Assembly: GCA_920105625.2 (NCBI GenBank)
Contig: OV050032.1
Location: 102,098,542-102,162,541, forward strand
Direction: 5' to 3'
Source of the DNA: Clusia tigrina
Taxonomy: Eukaryota > Arthropoda > Insecta > Diptera > Clusiidae
Length of the DNA stretch: 64,000 nt
The translations under genes were made by a program, and so were the position numbers. Position 1 is the stretch's first letter. Every line of letters starts with the position of its first letter. Below the pieces are notes generated by a model that was not told where the DNA came from, ran no database searches, and saw only the letters and a list, made by a program, of their open reading frames with translations. Below, piece after piece: positions 23,101-36,900 of the stretch.

Positions 23101-26000
23101 GACTCGGGTACTTCATTGTTACAAAATTTCAAGGTTTGATGACGCTCCAGTAAAAAGTTACAAGCATTTGTATGTTGCAAACTTTGATAGGTGTAGGACG
23201 TCCCGTAAAGAAGTTAGGTGCGTTTGAAGTTTTATCAGTGTTTGATTTGGGACTCTAGGGTAGCATAGCTTTGAGCGATAACTTAAATTGACAAGATGCT
23301 CGAGTACTTTATTGTTAAAATTTTTCAAGGTTTTATGACGCTCCAGTAAAAAGTTACAAGCATTTGAATGTTGCAAACTTTGATAGGTGTAGGACGTACC
23401 CTATAGAAGTTAGGGCCATTTGAAGTTTTATCAGTGTTTGATTTGGGACTCAAGGGTAGCATAGCTTTGAGCGATGGCTTAAATTGACAAGATGCTCGAG
23501 TACTTTATTGTTACAAAATTTCAAGGTTTTATGACGCTCCAGTAAAAAGTTACAAGCATTTGTATGTTGCAAACTTTGATAGGTGTAGGACGTACCATAT
23601 AGAAGTTAGAACCATTTGAAGTTTTATCTTTGTTTGATTTGGGACTCTAGGGTAGCATAGCTTTGAGCGATAGCTTAAATTGACAAGAGGCTCGGGTACT
23701 TTATTGTTACAAAATTTCAAGGTTTTATGACGCTCCAGTAAAAAGTTACAAGCATTTGTATGTTGCAAACTTTGATAGGTGTAGGACGTACCGTATAGAA
23801 GTTAGAGCCATTTGAAGTTTTATCAGTGTTTGATTTGGGACTCTAGGGTAGCATAGCTTTGAGCGATAGCTTAAATTGACAAGAGGCTCGGGTACTTCAT
23901 TGTTACAAAATTTCAAGGTTTTATGACGCTCCAGTAAAAAGTTACAAGCATTTGAATGTTGCAAACTTTGATAGGTGTAGGACGTACCGTATAGAAGTTA
24001 GAGCCATTTGAAGTTTTATCAGTGTTTGATTTGGGACTCTAGGGTAGCATAGCTTTGAGCGATGGCTTAAATTGACAAGATGCTCGAGTACTTTATTGTT
24101 ACAAAATTTCAAGGTTTTATGACGCTCCAGTAAAAAGTTACAAGCATTTGAATGTTGCAAACTTTGATAGGTGTAGGACGTACCCTATAGAAGTTAGGGC
24201 CATTTGAAGTTTTATCAGTGTTTGATTTGGGACTCTAGGGTAGCATAGCTTTGAGCGATGGCTTAAATTGACAAGATGCTCGAGTACTTTATTGTTACAA
24301 AATTTCAAGGTTTTATGACGCTCCAGTAAAAAGTTACAAGCATGTGAATGTTGCCAACTTTGATAGGTGTAGGACGTACCGTAAAGAAGTTAGGGGCGTT
24401 TGAAGTTTTATCAGTGTTTGATTTGGGACTCTAGGGTAGCATAGCTTTGAGCGATGGCTTAAATTGACAAGAGGCTCGAGTACTTTATTGTTACAAAATT
24501 TCAAGGTTTTATGACGCTCCAGTAAAAAGTTACAAGCATTTGAATGTTGCCAACTTTGATAGGTGTAGGACGTACCGTATAGAAGTTAGAGCCATTTGAA
24601 GTTTTATCAGTGTTTGATTTGGGACTCTAGGGTAGCATAGCTTTGAGCGATAGCTTAAATTGACAAGAGGCTAGGGTACTTCATTGTTACAAAATTTCAA
24701 GGGTTTATGACGCTCCAGTAAAAAGTTACAAGCATTTGTATGTTGCAAACTTTGATAGGTGTAGGACGTCCCGTAAAGAAGTTAGGTGCGTTTGAAGTTT
24801 TATCAGTGTTTGATTTGGGACTCTAGGGTAGCATAGCTTTGAGTGATAACTTAAATTGACAAGATGCTCGAGTACTTTATTGTTAAAATTTTTCAAGGTT
24901 CTATGACGCTCCAGTAAAAAGTTACAAGCATTTGAATGTTGCAAACTTTGATAGGTGTAGGACGTACCCTATAGAAGTTAGGGCCATTTGAAGTTTTATC
25001 AGTGTTTGATTTGGGACTCAAGGGTAGCATAGCTTTGAGCGATGGCTTAAATTGACAAGATGCTCGAGCACTTTATTGTTACAAAATTTCAAGGTTTTAT
25101 GACGCTCCAGTAAAAAGTTACAAGCATTTGTATGTTGCAAACTTTGATAGGTGTAGGACGTACCGTAAAGAAGTTAGGGGCGTTTGAAGTTTCATCAGTG
25201 TTTGATTTGGGACCCTAGGGTAGCATAGCTTTGAGCGATGGCTTAAATTGACAAGAGGCTCGAGTACTTTATTGTTACAAAATTTCAAGGTTTTATGACG
25301 CTCCAGTAAAAAGTTACAAGCATTTGAATGTTGCAAACTTTGATAGGTGTAGGACGTACCGTATAGAAGTTAGAGCCATTTGAAGTTTTATCAGTGTTTG
25401 ATTTGGGACTCTAGGGTAGCATAACTTTGAGCGATAGCTTAAATTGACAAGAGGCTCGGGTACTTCATTGTTACAAAATTTCAAGGTTTTATGACGCTCC
25501 AGTAAAAAGTTACAAGCATTTGTATGTTGCAAACTTTGATAGGTGTAGGACGTCCCGTAAAGAAGTTAGGTGCGTTTGAAGTTTTATCAGTGTTTGATTT
25601 GGGACTCTAGGGTAGCATAGCTTTGAGCGATAACTTAAATTGACAAGATGCTCGAGTACTTTATTGTTAAAATTTTTCTAGGTTTTATGACGCTCCAGTA
25701 AAAAGTTACAAGCATTTGAATGTTGCAAACTTTGATAGGTGTAGGACGTACCCTATAGAAGTTAGGGCCATTTGAAGTTTTATCAGTGTTTGATTTGGGA
25801 CTCAAGGGTAGCATAGCTATGAGCGGTGGCTTAAATTGACAAGATGCTCGAGTACTTTATTGTTACAAAATTTCAAGGTTTTATGACGCTCCAGTAAAAA
25901 GTTACAAGCATTTGTATGTTGCAAAGTTTGATAGGTGTAGGATGTACCGTAAAGAAGTTAGGGGCATTTGAAGTTTTATCAGTGTTTGATTTGGGACTCT
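20200..26000. repeat. Higher-order repeat, 2940 bp (15 monomers), two copies
   Basis: Monomers at 20610, 20806, 21002 and 21786 recur at 23550, 23746, 23942 and 24726. They share distinctive variants such as ATCTTTGTTTGATTTGG (20690 and 23630), GGCTAGGGTACTTC (21730 and 24670) and GAGTGATAAC (21901 and 24841). A related unit at 19434 sits 1176 bp (6 monomers) before 20610. Boundaries are approximate. Confidence 0.85.
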
Positions 26001-28299
26001 AGGGTAGCATAGCTTTGAGCGATAGCTTAAATTGACAAGAGGCTCGGGTACTTCATTGTTAAAAAATTTCAAGGTTTTATGACGCTCCAGTAAAAAGTTA
26101 CAAGCATTTGTATGTTGCAAACTTTGATAGGTGTAGGACGTCCCGTAAAGAAGTTAGGTGCGTTTGAAGTTTTATCAGTGTTTGATTTGGGACTCTAGGG
26201 TAGCATAGCTTTGAGCGATAACTTAAATTGACAAGATGCTCGAGTACTTTATTGTTAAAATTTTTCAAGGTTTTATGACGCTCCAGTAAAAAGTTACAAG
26301 CATTTGTATGTTGCAAACTTTGATAGGTGTAGGACGTACCGTATAGAAGTTAGAGCCATTTGAAGTTTTATCAGTGGTTGATTTTGGACTCTAGGGTAGC
26401 ATAGCTTTGAGCGATAGCTTAAATTGACAAGAGGCTCGGGTACTTCATTGTTACAAAATTTCAAGGTTTTATGACGCTCCAGTAAAAAGTTACAAGCATT
26501 TGAATGTTGCCAACTTTGATAGGTGTAGGACGTACCGTATAGAAGTTAGAGCCATTTGAAGTTTTATCAGTGTTTGATTTGGGTCTCTAGGGTAGCATAG
26601 CTTTGAGCGATAGCTTAAATTGACAAGAGGCTCGGGTACTTCATTGTTACAAAATTTCAAGGTTTTATGACGCTCCAGTAAAAAGTTACAAGCATTTGTA
26701 TGTTGTAAACTTTGATAGGTGTAGGACGTCCCGTAAAGAAGTTAGGTGCGTTTGAAGTTTTATCAGTGTTTGATTTGGGACTCTAGGGTAGCATAGCTTT
26801 GAGCGATAACTTAAATTGACAAGATGCTCGAGTACTTTATTGTTAAAATTTTTCAAGGTTCTATGACGCTCCAGTAAAAAGTTACAAGCATTTGAATGTT
26901 GCAAACATTGATAGGTGTAGGACGTACCCTATAGAAGTTAGGGCCATTTGAAGTTTTATCAGTGTTTGATTTGGGACTCAAGGGTATCATAGCTTTGAGC
27001 GGTGGCTTAAATTGACAAGATGCTCGAGTACTTTATTGTTACAAAATTTCAAGGTTTTATGACGCTCCAGTAAAAAGTTACAAGCATTTGTATGTTGCAA
27101 ACTTTGAGAGGTGTAGGACGTACCGTAAAGAAGTTAGGGGCGTTTGAAGTTTTATCAGTGTTTGATTTGGGACTCTAGGGTAGCATAGCTTTGACCGATA
27201 ACTTAAATTGACAAGATGCTCGAGTACTTTATTGTTAAAATTTTTCAAGGTTTTATGACGCTCCAGTAAAAAGTTACAAGCATTTGAATGTTGCAAACTT
27301 TGATAGGTGTAGGACGTACCGTAAAGAAGTTAGGGGCGTTTGAAGTTTTATCAGTGCTTGATTTGGGACCCTAGGGTAGCATAGCTTTGAGCGATGGCTT
27401 AAATTGACAAGAGGCTCGAGTACTTTATTGTTACAAAATTTCAAGGTTTTATGACGCTCCAGTAAAAAGTTACAAGCATTTGAATGTTGCCAACTTTGAT
27501 AGGTGTAGGACGTACCGTATAGAAGTTAGAGCCGTTTGAAGTTTTATCAGTGTTTGATTTGGGACTCTAGGGTAGCATAGCTTTGAGCGATAGCTTAAAT
27601 TGACAAGAGGCTCGGGTACTTCATTGTTACAAAATTTCAAGGTTTTATGACGCTCCAGTAAAAAGTTACAAGCATTTGTATGTTGCAAACTTTGATAGGT
27701 GTAGGACGTCCCGTAAAGAAGTTAGGTGCGTTTGAAGTTTTATCAGTGTTTGATTTGGGACTCTAGGGTAGCATAGCTTTGAGCGATAACTTAAATTGAC
27801 AAGATGCTCGAGTACTTTATTGTTAAAATTTTTCAAGGTTTTATGACGCTCCAGTAAAAAGTTACAAGCATTTGAATGTTGCAAACTTTGATAGGTGTAG
27901 GACGTACCCTATAGAAGTTAGGGCCATTTGAAGTTTTATCAGTGTTTGATTTGGGACTCAAGGGTAGCATAGCTTTGAGCGGTGGCTTAAATTGACAAGA
28001 TGCTCGAGTACTTTATTGTTACAAAATTTCAAGGTTTTATGACGCTCCAGTAAAAAGTTACAAGCATTTGTATGTTGCAAACTTTGATAGGTGTAGGACG
28101 TCCCGTAAAGAAGTTAGGTGCGTTTGAAGTTTTATCAGTGTTTGATTTGGGACTCTAGGGTAGCATAGCTTTGAGCGATAACTTAAATTGACAAGATGCT
28201 CGAGTACTTTATTGTTAAAATTTTTCAAGGTTCTATGACGCTCCAGTAAAAAGTTACAAGCATTTGAATGTTGCAAACTTTGATAGGTGTAGGACGTAC

Positions 28300-30250
28300 C
28301 CTATAGAAGTTAGGGCCATTTGAAGTTTTATCAGTGTTTGATTTGGGACTCAAGGGTAGCATAGCTTTGAGCGGTGGCTTAAATTGACAAGATGCTCGAG
28401 TACTTTATTGTTACAAAATTTCAAGGTTTTATGACGCTCCAGTAAAAAGTTACAAGCATTTGTATGTTGCAAACTTTGATAGGTGTAGGACGTACCGTAA
28501 AGAAGTTAGGGGCGTTTGAAGTTTTATCAGTGTTTGATTTGGGACTCTAGGGTAGCATAGCTTTGACCGATAACATAAATTGACAAGATGCTCGAGTACT
28601 TTATGGTTAAAATTTTTCAAGGTTTTATGACGCTCCAGTAAAAAGTTACAAGCATTTGAATGTTGCAAACTTTGATAGGTGTAGGACGTACCGTAAAGAA
28701 GTTAGGGGCGTTTGAAGTTTTATCAGTGTTTGATTTGGGACCCTAGGGTAGCATAGCTTTGAGCGATGGCTTAAATTGACAAGAGGCTCGAGTTCTTTAT
28801 TGTTACAAAATTTCAAGGTTTTATGACGCTCCAGTAAAAAGTTACAAGCATTTGAATGTTGCCAACTTTGATAGGTGTAGGACGTACCGTATAGAAGTTA
28901 GAGCCATTTGAAGTTTTATCAGTGTTTGATTTGGGACTCTAGGGTAGCATAGCTTTGAGCGATAGCTTAAATTGACAAGAGGCTCGGGTACTTCATTGTT
29001 ACAAAATTTCAAGGTTTTATGATGCTCCAGTAAAAAGTTACAAGCATTTGTATGTTGCAAACTTTGATAGGTGTAGGACGTCCCGTAAAGAAGTTAGGTG
29101 CGTTTGAAGTTTTATCAGTGTTTGATTTGGGACTCTAGGGTAGCATAGCTTTGAGCGATAACTTAAATTGACAAGATGCTCGAGTACTTTATTGTTAAAA
29201 TTTTTCAAGGTTTTATGACGCTCCAGTAAAAAGTTACAAGCATTTGAATGTTGCAAACTTTGATAGGTGTAGGACGTACCCTATAGAAGTTAGGGCCATT
29301 TGAAGTTTTATCAGTGTTTGATTTGGGACTCAAGGGTAGCATAGCTTTGAGCGGTGGCTTAAATTGACAAGATGCTCGAGTACTTTATTGTTACAAAATT
29401 TCAAGGTTTTATGACGCTCCAGTAAAAAGTTACAAGCATTTGTATGTTGCAAACTTTGATAGGTGTAGGACGTACCGTAAAGAAGTTAGGGGCGTTTGAA
29501 GTTTTATCAGTGTTTGATTTGGGACTCTAGGGTAGCATAGCTTTGACCGATAACATAAATTGACAAGATGCTCGAGTACTTTATGGTTAAAATTTTTCAA
29601 GGTTTTATGACGCTCCAGTAAAAAGTTACAAGCATTTGAATGTTGCAAACTTTGATAGGTGTAGGACGTACCGTAAAGAAGTTAGGGGCGTTTGAAGTTT
29701 TATCAGTGTTTGATTTGGGACCCTAGGGTAGCATAGCTTTGAGCGATGGCTTAAATTGACAAGAGGCTCGAGTTCTTTATTGTTACAAAATTTCAAGGTT
29801 TTATGACGCTCCAGTAAAAAGTTACAAGCATTTGAATGTTGCCAACTTTGATAGGTGTAGGACGTACCGTATAGAAGTTAGAGCCATTTGAAGTTTTATC
29901 AGTGTTTGATTTGGGACTCTAGGGTAGCATAGCTTTGAGCGATAGCTTAAATTGACAAGAGGCTCGGGTACTTCATTGTTACAAAATTTCAAGGTTTTAT
30001 GATGCTCCAGTAAAAAGTTACAAGCATTTGTATGTTGCAAACTTTGATAGGTGTAGGACGTCCCGTAAAGAAGTTAGGTGCGTTTGAAGTTTTATCAGTG
30101 TTTGATTTGGGACTCTAGGGTAGCATAGCTTTGAGCGATAACTTAAATTGACAAGATGCTCGAGTACTTTATTGTTAAAATTTTTCAAGGTTTTATGACG
30201 CTCCAGTAAAAAGTTACAAGCATTTGAATGTTGCAAACTTTGATAGCTGT
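28300..30250. repeat. Higher-order repeat, 980 bp (5 monomers), two copies
   Basis: Monomers at 28450, 28842 and 29038 recur at 29430, 29822 and 30018. They share otherwise rare changes: GATAACATAAATTG, TTTATGGTTAAAA, CGAGTTCTTT and TTATGATGCTCC. No difference was seen by eye in the parts compared, so this is among the youngest duplications in the array. Confidence 0.9.
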
Positions 30251-30399
30251 AGGACGTACCCTATAGAAGTTAGGGCCATTTGAAGTTTTATCTGTGTTTG
30301 ATTTGGGACTCAAGGGTAGCATAGCTTTGAGCGATGGCTTAAATTGACAAGATGCTCGAGTACTTTATTGTTACAAAATTTCAAGGTTTTATGACGCTC

Positions 30400-33300
30400 C
30401 AGTAAAAAGTTACAAGCATTTGTATGTTGCAAACTTTGATAGGTATAGGACGTACCGTATAGAAGTAAGAGCCATTTGAAGTTTTATCAGTGTTTGATTT
30501 TGGACTCTAGGGTAGCATAGCTTTGAGCGATAGCTTAAATTGAAAAGAGGCTCGGGTACTTCATTGTTACAAAATTTCAAGGTTTTATGACGCTCCAGTA
30601 AAAAGTTACAAGCATTTGTATGTTGCAAACTTTGATAGGTGTAGGACGTACCATATAGAAGTTAGAACCATTTGAAGTTTTATCTTTGTTTGATTTGGGA
30701 CTCTAGGGTAGCATAGCTTTGAGCGATAGCTTAAATTGACAAGAGGCTCGGGTACTTTATTGTTACAAAATTTCAAGGTTTTATGACGCTCCAGTAAAAA
30801 GTTACAAGCATTTGAATGTTGCCAACTTTGATAGGTGTAGGACGTACCGTATAGAAGTTAGAGCCATTTGAAGTTTTATCGGTGTTTGATTTGGGACTCT
30901 AGGGTAGCATAGCTTTGAACGATAGCTTAAATTGACAAGAGGCTCGGGTACTTCATTGTTACAAAATTTCAAGGTTTTATGACGCTCCAGTAAAAAGTTA
31001 CAAGCATTTGAATGTTGCAAACTTTGATAGGTGTAGGACGTACCGTAAATAAGTTAGGGGCGTTTGAAGTTTTATCAGTGTTTGATTTGGGACCCTAGGG
31101 TAGCATAGCTTTGAGCGATGGCTTAAATTGACAAGAGGCTCGAGTACTTTATTGTTACAAAATTTCAAGGTTTTATGACGCTCCAGTAAAAAGTTACAAG
31201 CATTTGAATGTTGCCAACTTTGATAGGTGTAGGACGTACCGTATAGAAGTTAGAGCCATTTGAAGTTTTATCGGTGTTTGATTTGGGACTCTAGGGTAGC
31301 ATAGCTTTGAACGATAGCTTAAATTGACAAGAGGCTCGGGTACTTCATTGTTACAAAATTTCAAGGTTTTATGACGCTCCAGTAAAAAGTTACAAGCATT
31401 TGAATGTTGCCAACTTTGATAGGTGTAGGACGTACCGTATAGAAGTTAGAGCTATTTGAAGTTTTATCAGTGTTTGATTTGGGTCTCTAGGGTTGCATAG
31501 CTTTGAGCGATAGCTTAAATTGACAAGAGGCTCGGGTACTTCATTGTTACAAAATTTCAAGGTTTTATGACGCTCCAGTAAAAAGTTACAAGCATTTGTA
31601 TGTTGCAAACTTTGATAGGTGTAGGACGTCCCGTAAAGAAGTTAGGTGCGTTTGAAGTTTTATCAGTGTTTGATTTGGGACTCTAGGGTAGCATAGCTTT
31701 GAGCGATAACTTAAATTGACAAGATGCTCGAGTACTTTATTGTTAAAATTTTTCAAGGTTCTATGACGCTCCAGTAAAAAGTTACAAGCATTTGAATGTT
31801 GCAAACTTTGATAGGTGTAGGACGTACCCTATAGAAGTTAGGGCCATTTGAAGTTTTATCAGTGTTTGATTTGGGACTCAAGGGTAGCATAGCTTTGAGC
31901 GATGGCTTAAATTGACAAGATGCTCGAGTACTTTATTGTTACAAAATTTCAAGGTTTTATGACGCTCCAGTAAAAAGTTACAAGCATTTGTATGTTGCAA
32001 ACTTTGATAGGTGTAGGACGTACCCTATAGAAGTTAGGGGCGTTTGAAGTTTTATCAGTGTTTGATTTGGGACTCTAGGGTAGCATAGCTTTGACCGATA
32101 ACTTAAATTGACAAGATGCTCGAGTACTTTATTGTTACAAAATTTCAAGGTTTTATGACGCTCCAGTAAAAAGTTACAAGCATTTGAATGTTGCAAACTT
32201 TGATAGGTGAAGGACGTACCGTAAAGAAGTTAGGGGCGTTTGAAGTTTTATCAGTGTTTGATTTGGGACCCTAGGGTAGCATAGCTTTGAGCGATGGCTT
32301 AAATTGACAAGAGGCTCGAGTACTTTATTGTTACAAAATTTCAAGGTTTTATGACGCTCCAGTAAAAAGTTACAAGCATTTGAATGTTGCCAACTTTGAT
32401 AGGTGTAGGACGTACCGTATAGAAGTTAGAGCCATTTGAAGTTTTATCAGTGTTTGATTTGGGACTCTAGGGTAGCATAGCTTTGAGCGATAGCTTAAAT
32501 TGACAAGAGGCTCGGGTACTTCATTGTTACAAAATTTCAAGGTTTTATGACGCTCCAGTAAAAAGTTACAAGCATTTGTATGTTGCAAACTTTGATAGGT
32601 ATAGGACGTACCGTATAGAAGTTAGAGCCATTTGAAGTTTTATCAGTGTTTGATTTTGGACTCTAGGGTAGCATAGCTTTGAGCGATAGCTTAAATTGAA
32701 AAGAGGCTCGGGTACTTCATTGTTACAAAATTTCAAGGTTTTATGACGCTCCAGTAAAAAGTTACAAGCATTTGTATGTTGCAAACTTTGATAGGTGTAG
32801 GACGTACCATATAGAAGTTAGAACCATTTGAAGTTTTATCTTTGTTTGATTTGGGACTCTAGGGTAGCATAGCTTTGAGCGATAGCTTAAATTGACAAGA
32901 GGCTCGGGTACTTCATTGTTACAAAATTTCAAGGTTTTATGACGCTCCAGTAAAAAGTTACAAGCATTTGTATGTTGCAAACTTTGATAGGTGTAGGACG
33001 TACCGTAAAGAAGTTAGGGGCATTTGAAGTTTTATCAGTGTTTGATTTGGGACTCTAGGGTAGCATAGCTTTGACCGATAACTTAAATTGACAAGATGCT
33101 CGAGTACTTTATTGTTAAAATTTTTCAAGGTTTTATGACGCGCCAGTAAAAAGTTACAAGCATTTGAATGTTGCAAACTTTGATAGGTGTAGGACGTACC
33201 GTAAAGAAGTTAGGGGCGTTTGAAGTTTTATCAGTGTTTGATTTGGGACCCTAGGGTAGCATAGCTTTGAGCGATGGCTTAAATTGACAAGAGGCTCGAG

Positions 33301-36300
33301 AACTTTATTGTTACAAAATTTCAAGGTTTTATGACGCTCCAGTAAAAAGTTACAAGCATTTGAATGTTGCCAACTTTGATAGGTGTAGGACGTACCGTAT
33401 AGAAGTTAGAGCCATTTGAAGTTTTATCAGTGTTTGATTTGGGACTCTAGGGTAGCATAGCTTTGAACGATAGCTTAAATTGACAAGAGGCTCGGGTACT
33501 TCATTGTTACAAAATTTCAAGGTTTTATGACGCTCCAGTAAAAAGTTACAAGCATTTGAATGTTGCCAACTTTGATAGGTGTAGGACGTACCGTATAGAA
33601 GTTAGAGCTATTTGAAGTTTTATCAGTGTTTGATTTGGGTCTCTAGGGTTGCATAGCTTTGAGCGATAGCTTAAATTGACAAGAGGCTCGGGTACTTCAT
33701 TGTTACAAAATTTCAAGGTTTTATGACGCTCCAGTAAAAAGTTACAAACATTTGTATGTTGCAAACTTTGATAGGTGTAGGACGTCCCGTAAAGAAGTTA
33801 GGTGCGTTTGAAGTTTTATCAGTGTTTGATTTGGGACTCTAGGGTAGCATAGCTTTGAGCGATAACTTAAATTGACAAGATGCTCGAGTACTTTATTGTT
33901 AAAATTTTTCAAGGTTCTATGACGCTCCAGTAAAAAGTTACAAGCATTTGAATGTTGCAAACTTTGATAGGTGTAGGACGTACCCTATAGAAGTTAGGGC
34001 CATTTGAAGTTTTATCAGTGTTTGATTTGGGACTCAAGGGTAGCATAGCTTTGAGCGATGGCTTAAATTGACAAGATGCTCGAGTACTTTATTGTTACAA
34101 AATTTCAAGGTTTTATGACGCTCCAGTAAAAAGTTACAAGCATTTGTATGTTGCAAACTTTGATAGGTGTAGGACGTACCGTAAAGAAGTTAGGGGCGTT
34201 TGAAGTTTTATCAGTGTTTGATTTGGGACTCTAGGGTAGCATAGCTTTGACCGATAACTTAAATTGACAAGATGCTCGAGTACTTTATTGTTAAAATTTT
34301 TCAAGGTTTTATGACGCTCCAGTAAAAAGTTACAAGCATTTGAATGTTGCAAACTTTGATAGGTGAAGGACGTACCGTAAAGAAGTTAGGGGCGTTTGAA
34401 GTTTTATCAGTGTTTGATTTGGGACCCTAGGGTAGCATAGCTTTGAGCGATGGCTTAAATTGACAAGAGGCTCGAGTACTTTATTGTTACAAAATTTCAA
34501 GGTTTTATGACGCTCCAGTAAAAAGTTACAAGCATTTGAATGTTGCCAACTTTGATAGGTGTAGGACGTACCGTATAGAAGTTAGAGCCATTTGAAGTTT
34601 TATCAGTGTTTGATTTGGGACTCTAGGGTAGCATAGCTTTGAGCGATAGCTTAAATTGACAAGAGGCTCGGGTACTTCATTGTTACAAAATTTCAAGGTT
34701 TTATGACGCTCCAGTAAAAAGTTACAAGCATTTGTATGTTGCAAACTTTGATAGGTATAGGACGTACCGTATAGAAGTTAGAGCCATTTGAAGTTTTATC
34801 AGTGTTTGATTTTGGACTCTAGGGTAGCATAGCTTTGAGCGATAGCTTAAATTGAAAAGAGGCTCGGGTACTTCATTGTTACAAAATTTCAAGGTTTTAT
34901 GACGCTCCAGTAAAAAGTTACAAGCATTTGTATGTTGCAAACTTTGATAGGTGTAGGACGTACCATATAGAAGTTAGAACCATTTGAAGTTTTATCTTTG
35001 TTTGATTTGGGACTCTAGGGTAGCATAGCTTTGAGCGATAGCTTAAATTGACAAGAGGCTCGGGTACTTCATTGTTACAAAATTTCAAGGTTTTATGACG
35101 CTCCAGTAAAAAGTTACAAGCATTTGTATGTTGCAAACTTTGATAGGTGTAGGACGTACCGTAAAGAAGTTAGGGGCATTTGAAGTTTTATCAGTGTTTG
35201 ATTTGGGACTCTAGGGTAGCATAGCTTTGACCGATAACTTAAATTGACAAGATGCTCGAGTACTTTATTGTTAAAATTTTTCAAGGTTTTATGACGCGCC
35301 AGTAAAAAGTTACAAGCATTTGAATGTTGCAAACTTTGATAGGTGTAGGACGTACCGTAAAGAAGTTAGGGGCGTTTGAAGTTTTATCAGTGTTTGATTT
35401 GGGACCCTAGGGTAGCATAGCTTTGAGCGATGGCTTAAATTGACAAGAGGCTCGAGAACTTTATTGTTACAAAATTTCAAGGTTTTATGACGCTCCAGTA
35501 AAAAGTTACAAGCATTTGAATGTTGCCAACTTTGATAGGTGTAGGACGTACCGTATAGAAGTTAGAGCCATTTGAAGTTTTATCAGTGTTTGATTTGGGA
35601 CTCTAGGGTAGCATAGCTTTGAACGATAGCTTAAATTGACAAGAGGCTCGGGTACTTCATTGTTACAAAATTTCAAGGTTTTATGACGCTCCAGTAAAAA
35701 GTTACAAGCATTTGAATGTTGCCAACTTTGATAGGTGTAGGACGTACCGTATAGAAGTTAGAGCTATTTGAAGTTTTATCAGTGTTTGATTTGGGTCTCT
35801 AGGGTTGCATAGCTTTGAGCGATAGCTTAAATTGACAAGAGGCTCGGGTACTTCATTGTTACAAAATTTCAAGGTTTTATGACGCTCCAGTAAAAAGTTA
35901 CAAACATTTGTATGTTGCAAACTTTGATAGGTGTAGGACGTCCCGTAAAGAAGTTAGGTGCGTTTGAAGTTTTATCAGTGTTTGATTTGGGACTCTAGGG
36001 TAGCATAGCTTTGAGCGATAACTTAAATTGACAAGATGCTCGAGTACTTTATTGTTAAAATTTTTCAAGGTTCTATGACGCTCCAGTAAAAAGTTACAAG
36101 CATTTGAATGTTGCAAACTTTGATAGGTGTAGGACGTACCCTATAGAAGTTAGGGCCATTTGAAGTTTTATCAGTGTTTGATTTGGGACTCAAGGGTAGC
36201 ATAGCTTTGAGCGATGGCTTAAATTGACAAGAGGCTCGAGTACTTTATTGTTACAAAATTTCAAGGTTTTATGACGCTCCAGTAAAAAGTTACAAGCATT

Positions 36301-36900
36301 TGTATGTTGCAAACTTTGATAGGTGTAGGACGTACCGTAAAGAAGTTAGGGGCGTTTGAAGTTTTATCAGTGTTTGATTTGGGACTCTAGGGTAGCATAG
36401 CTTTGACCGATAACTTAAATTGACAAGATGCTCGAGTACTTTATTGTTAAAATTTTTCAAGGTTTTATGACGCTCCAGTAAAAAGTTACAAGCATTTGAA
36501 TGTTGCAAACTTTGATAGGTGTAGGACGTACCGTAAAGAAGTTAGGGGCGTTTGAAGTTTTATCAGTGTTTGATTTGGGACCCTAGGGTAGCATAGCTTT
36601 GAGCGATGGCTTAAATTGACAAGAGGCTCGAGTACTTTATTGTTACAAAATTTCAAGGTTTTATGACGCTCCAGTAAAAAGTGACAAGCATTTGAATGTT
36701 GCCAACTTTGATAGGTGTAGGACGTACCGTATAGAAGTTAGAGCCATTTGAAGTTTTATCAGTGTTTGATTTGGGACTCTAGGGTAGCATAGCTTTGAGC
36801 GATAGCTTAAATTGACAAGAGGCTCGGGTACTTCATTGTTACAAAATTTCAAGGTTTTATGACGCTCCAGTAAAAAGTTACAAGCATTTGTATGTTGCAA
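30400..36900. repeat. Higher-order repeat, 2156 bp (11 monomers), about three copies
   Basis: The series 30410/32566/34722, 31390/33546/35702, 31586/33742/35898 and 31978/34134/36290 each step by 2156 bp. Copies two and three share changes missing from the first, including TTACAAACATTTG near 33743 and 35899 and GACGCGCCAG near 33138 and 35294. They are therefore more closely related to each other than to the first copy. Confidence 0.88.
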
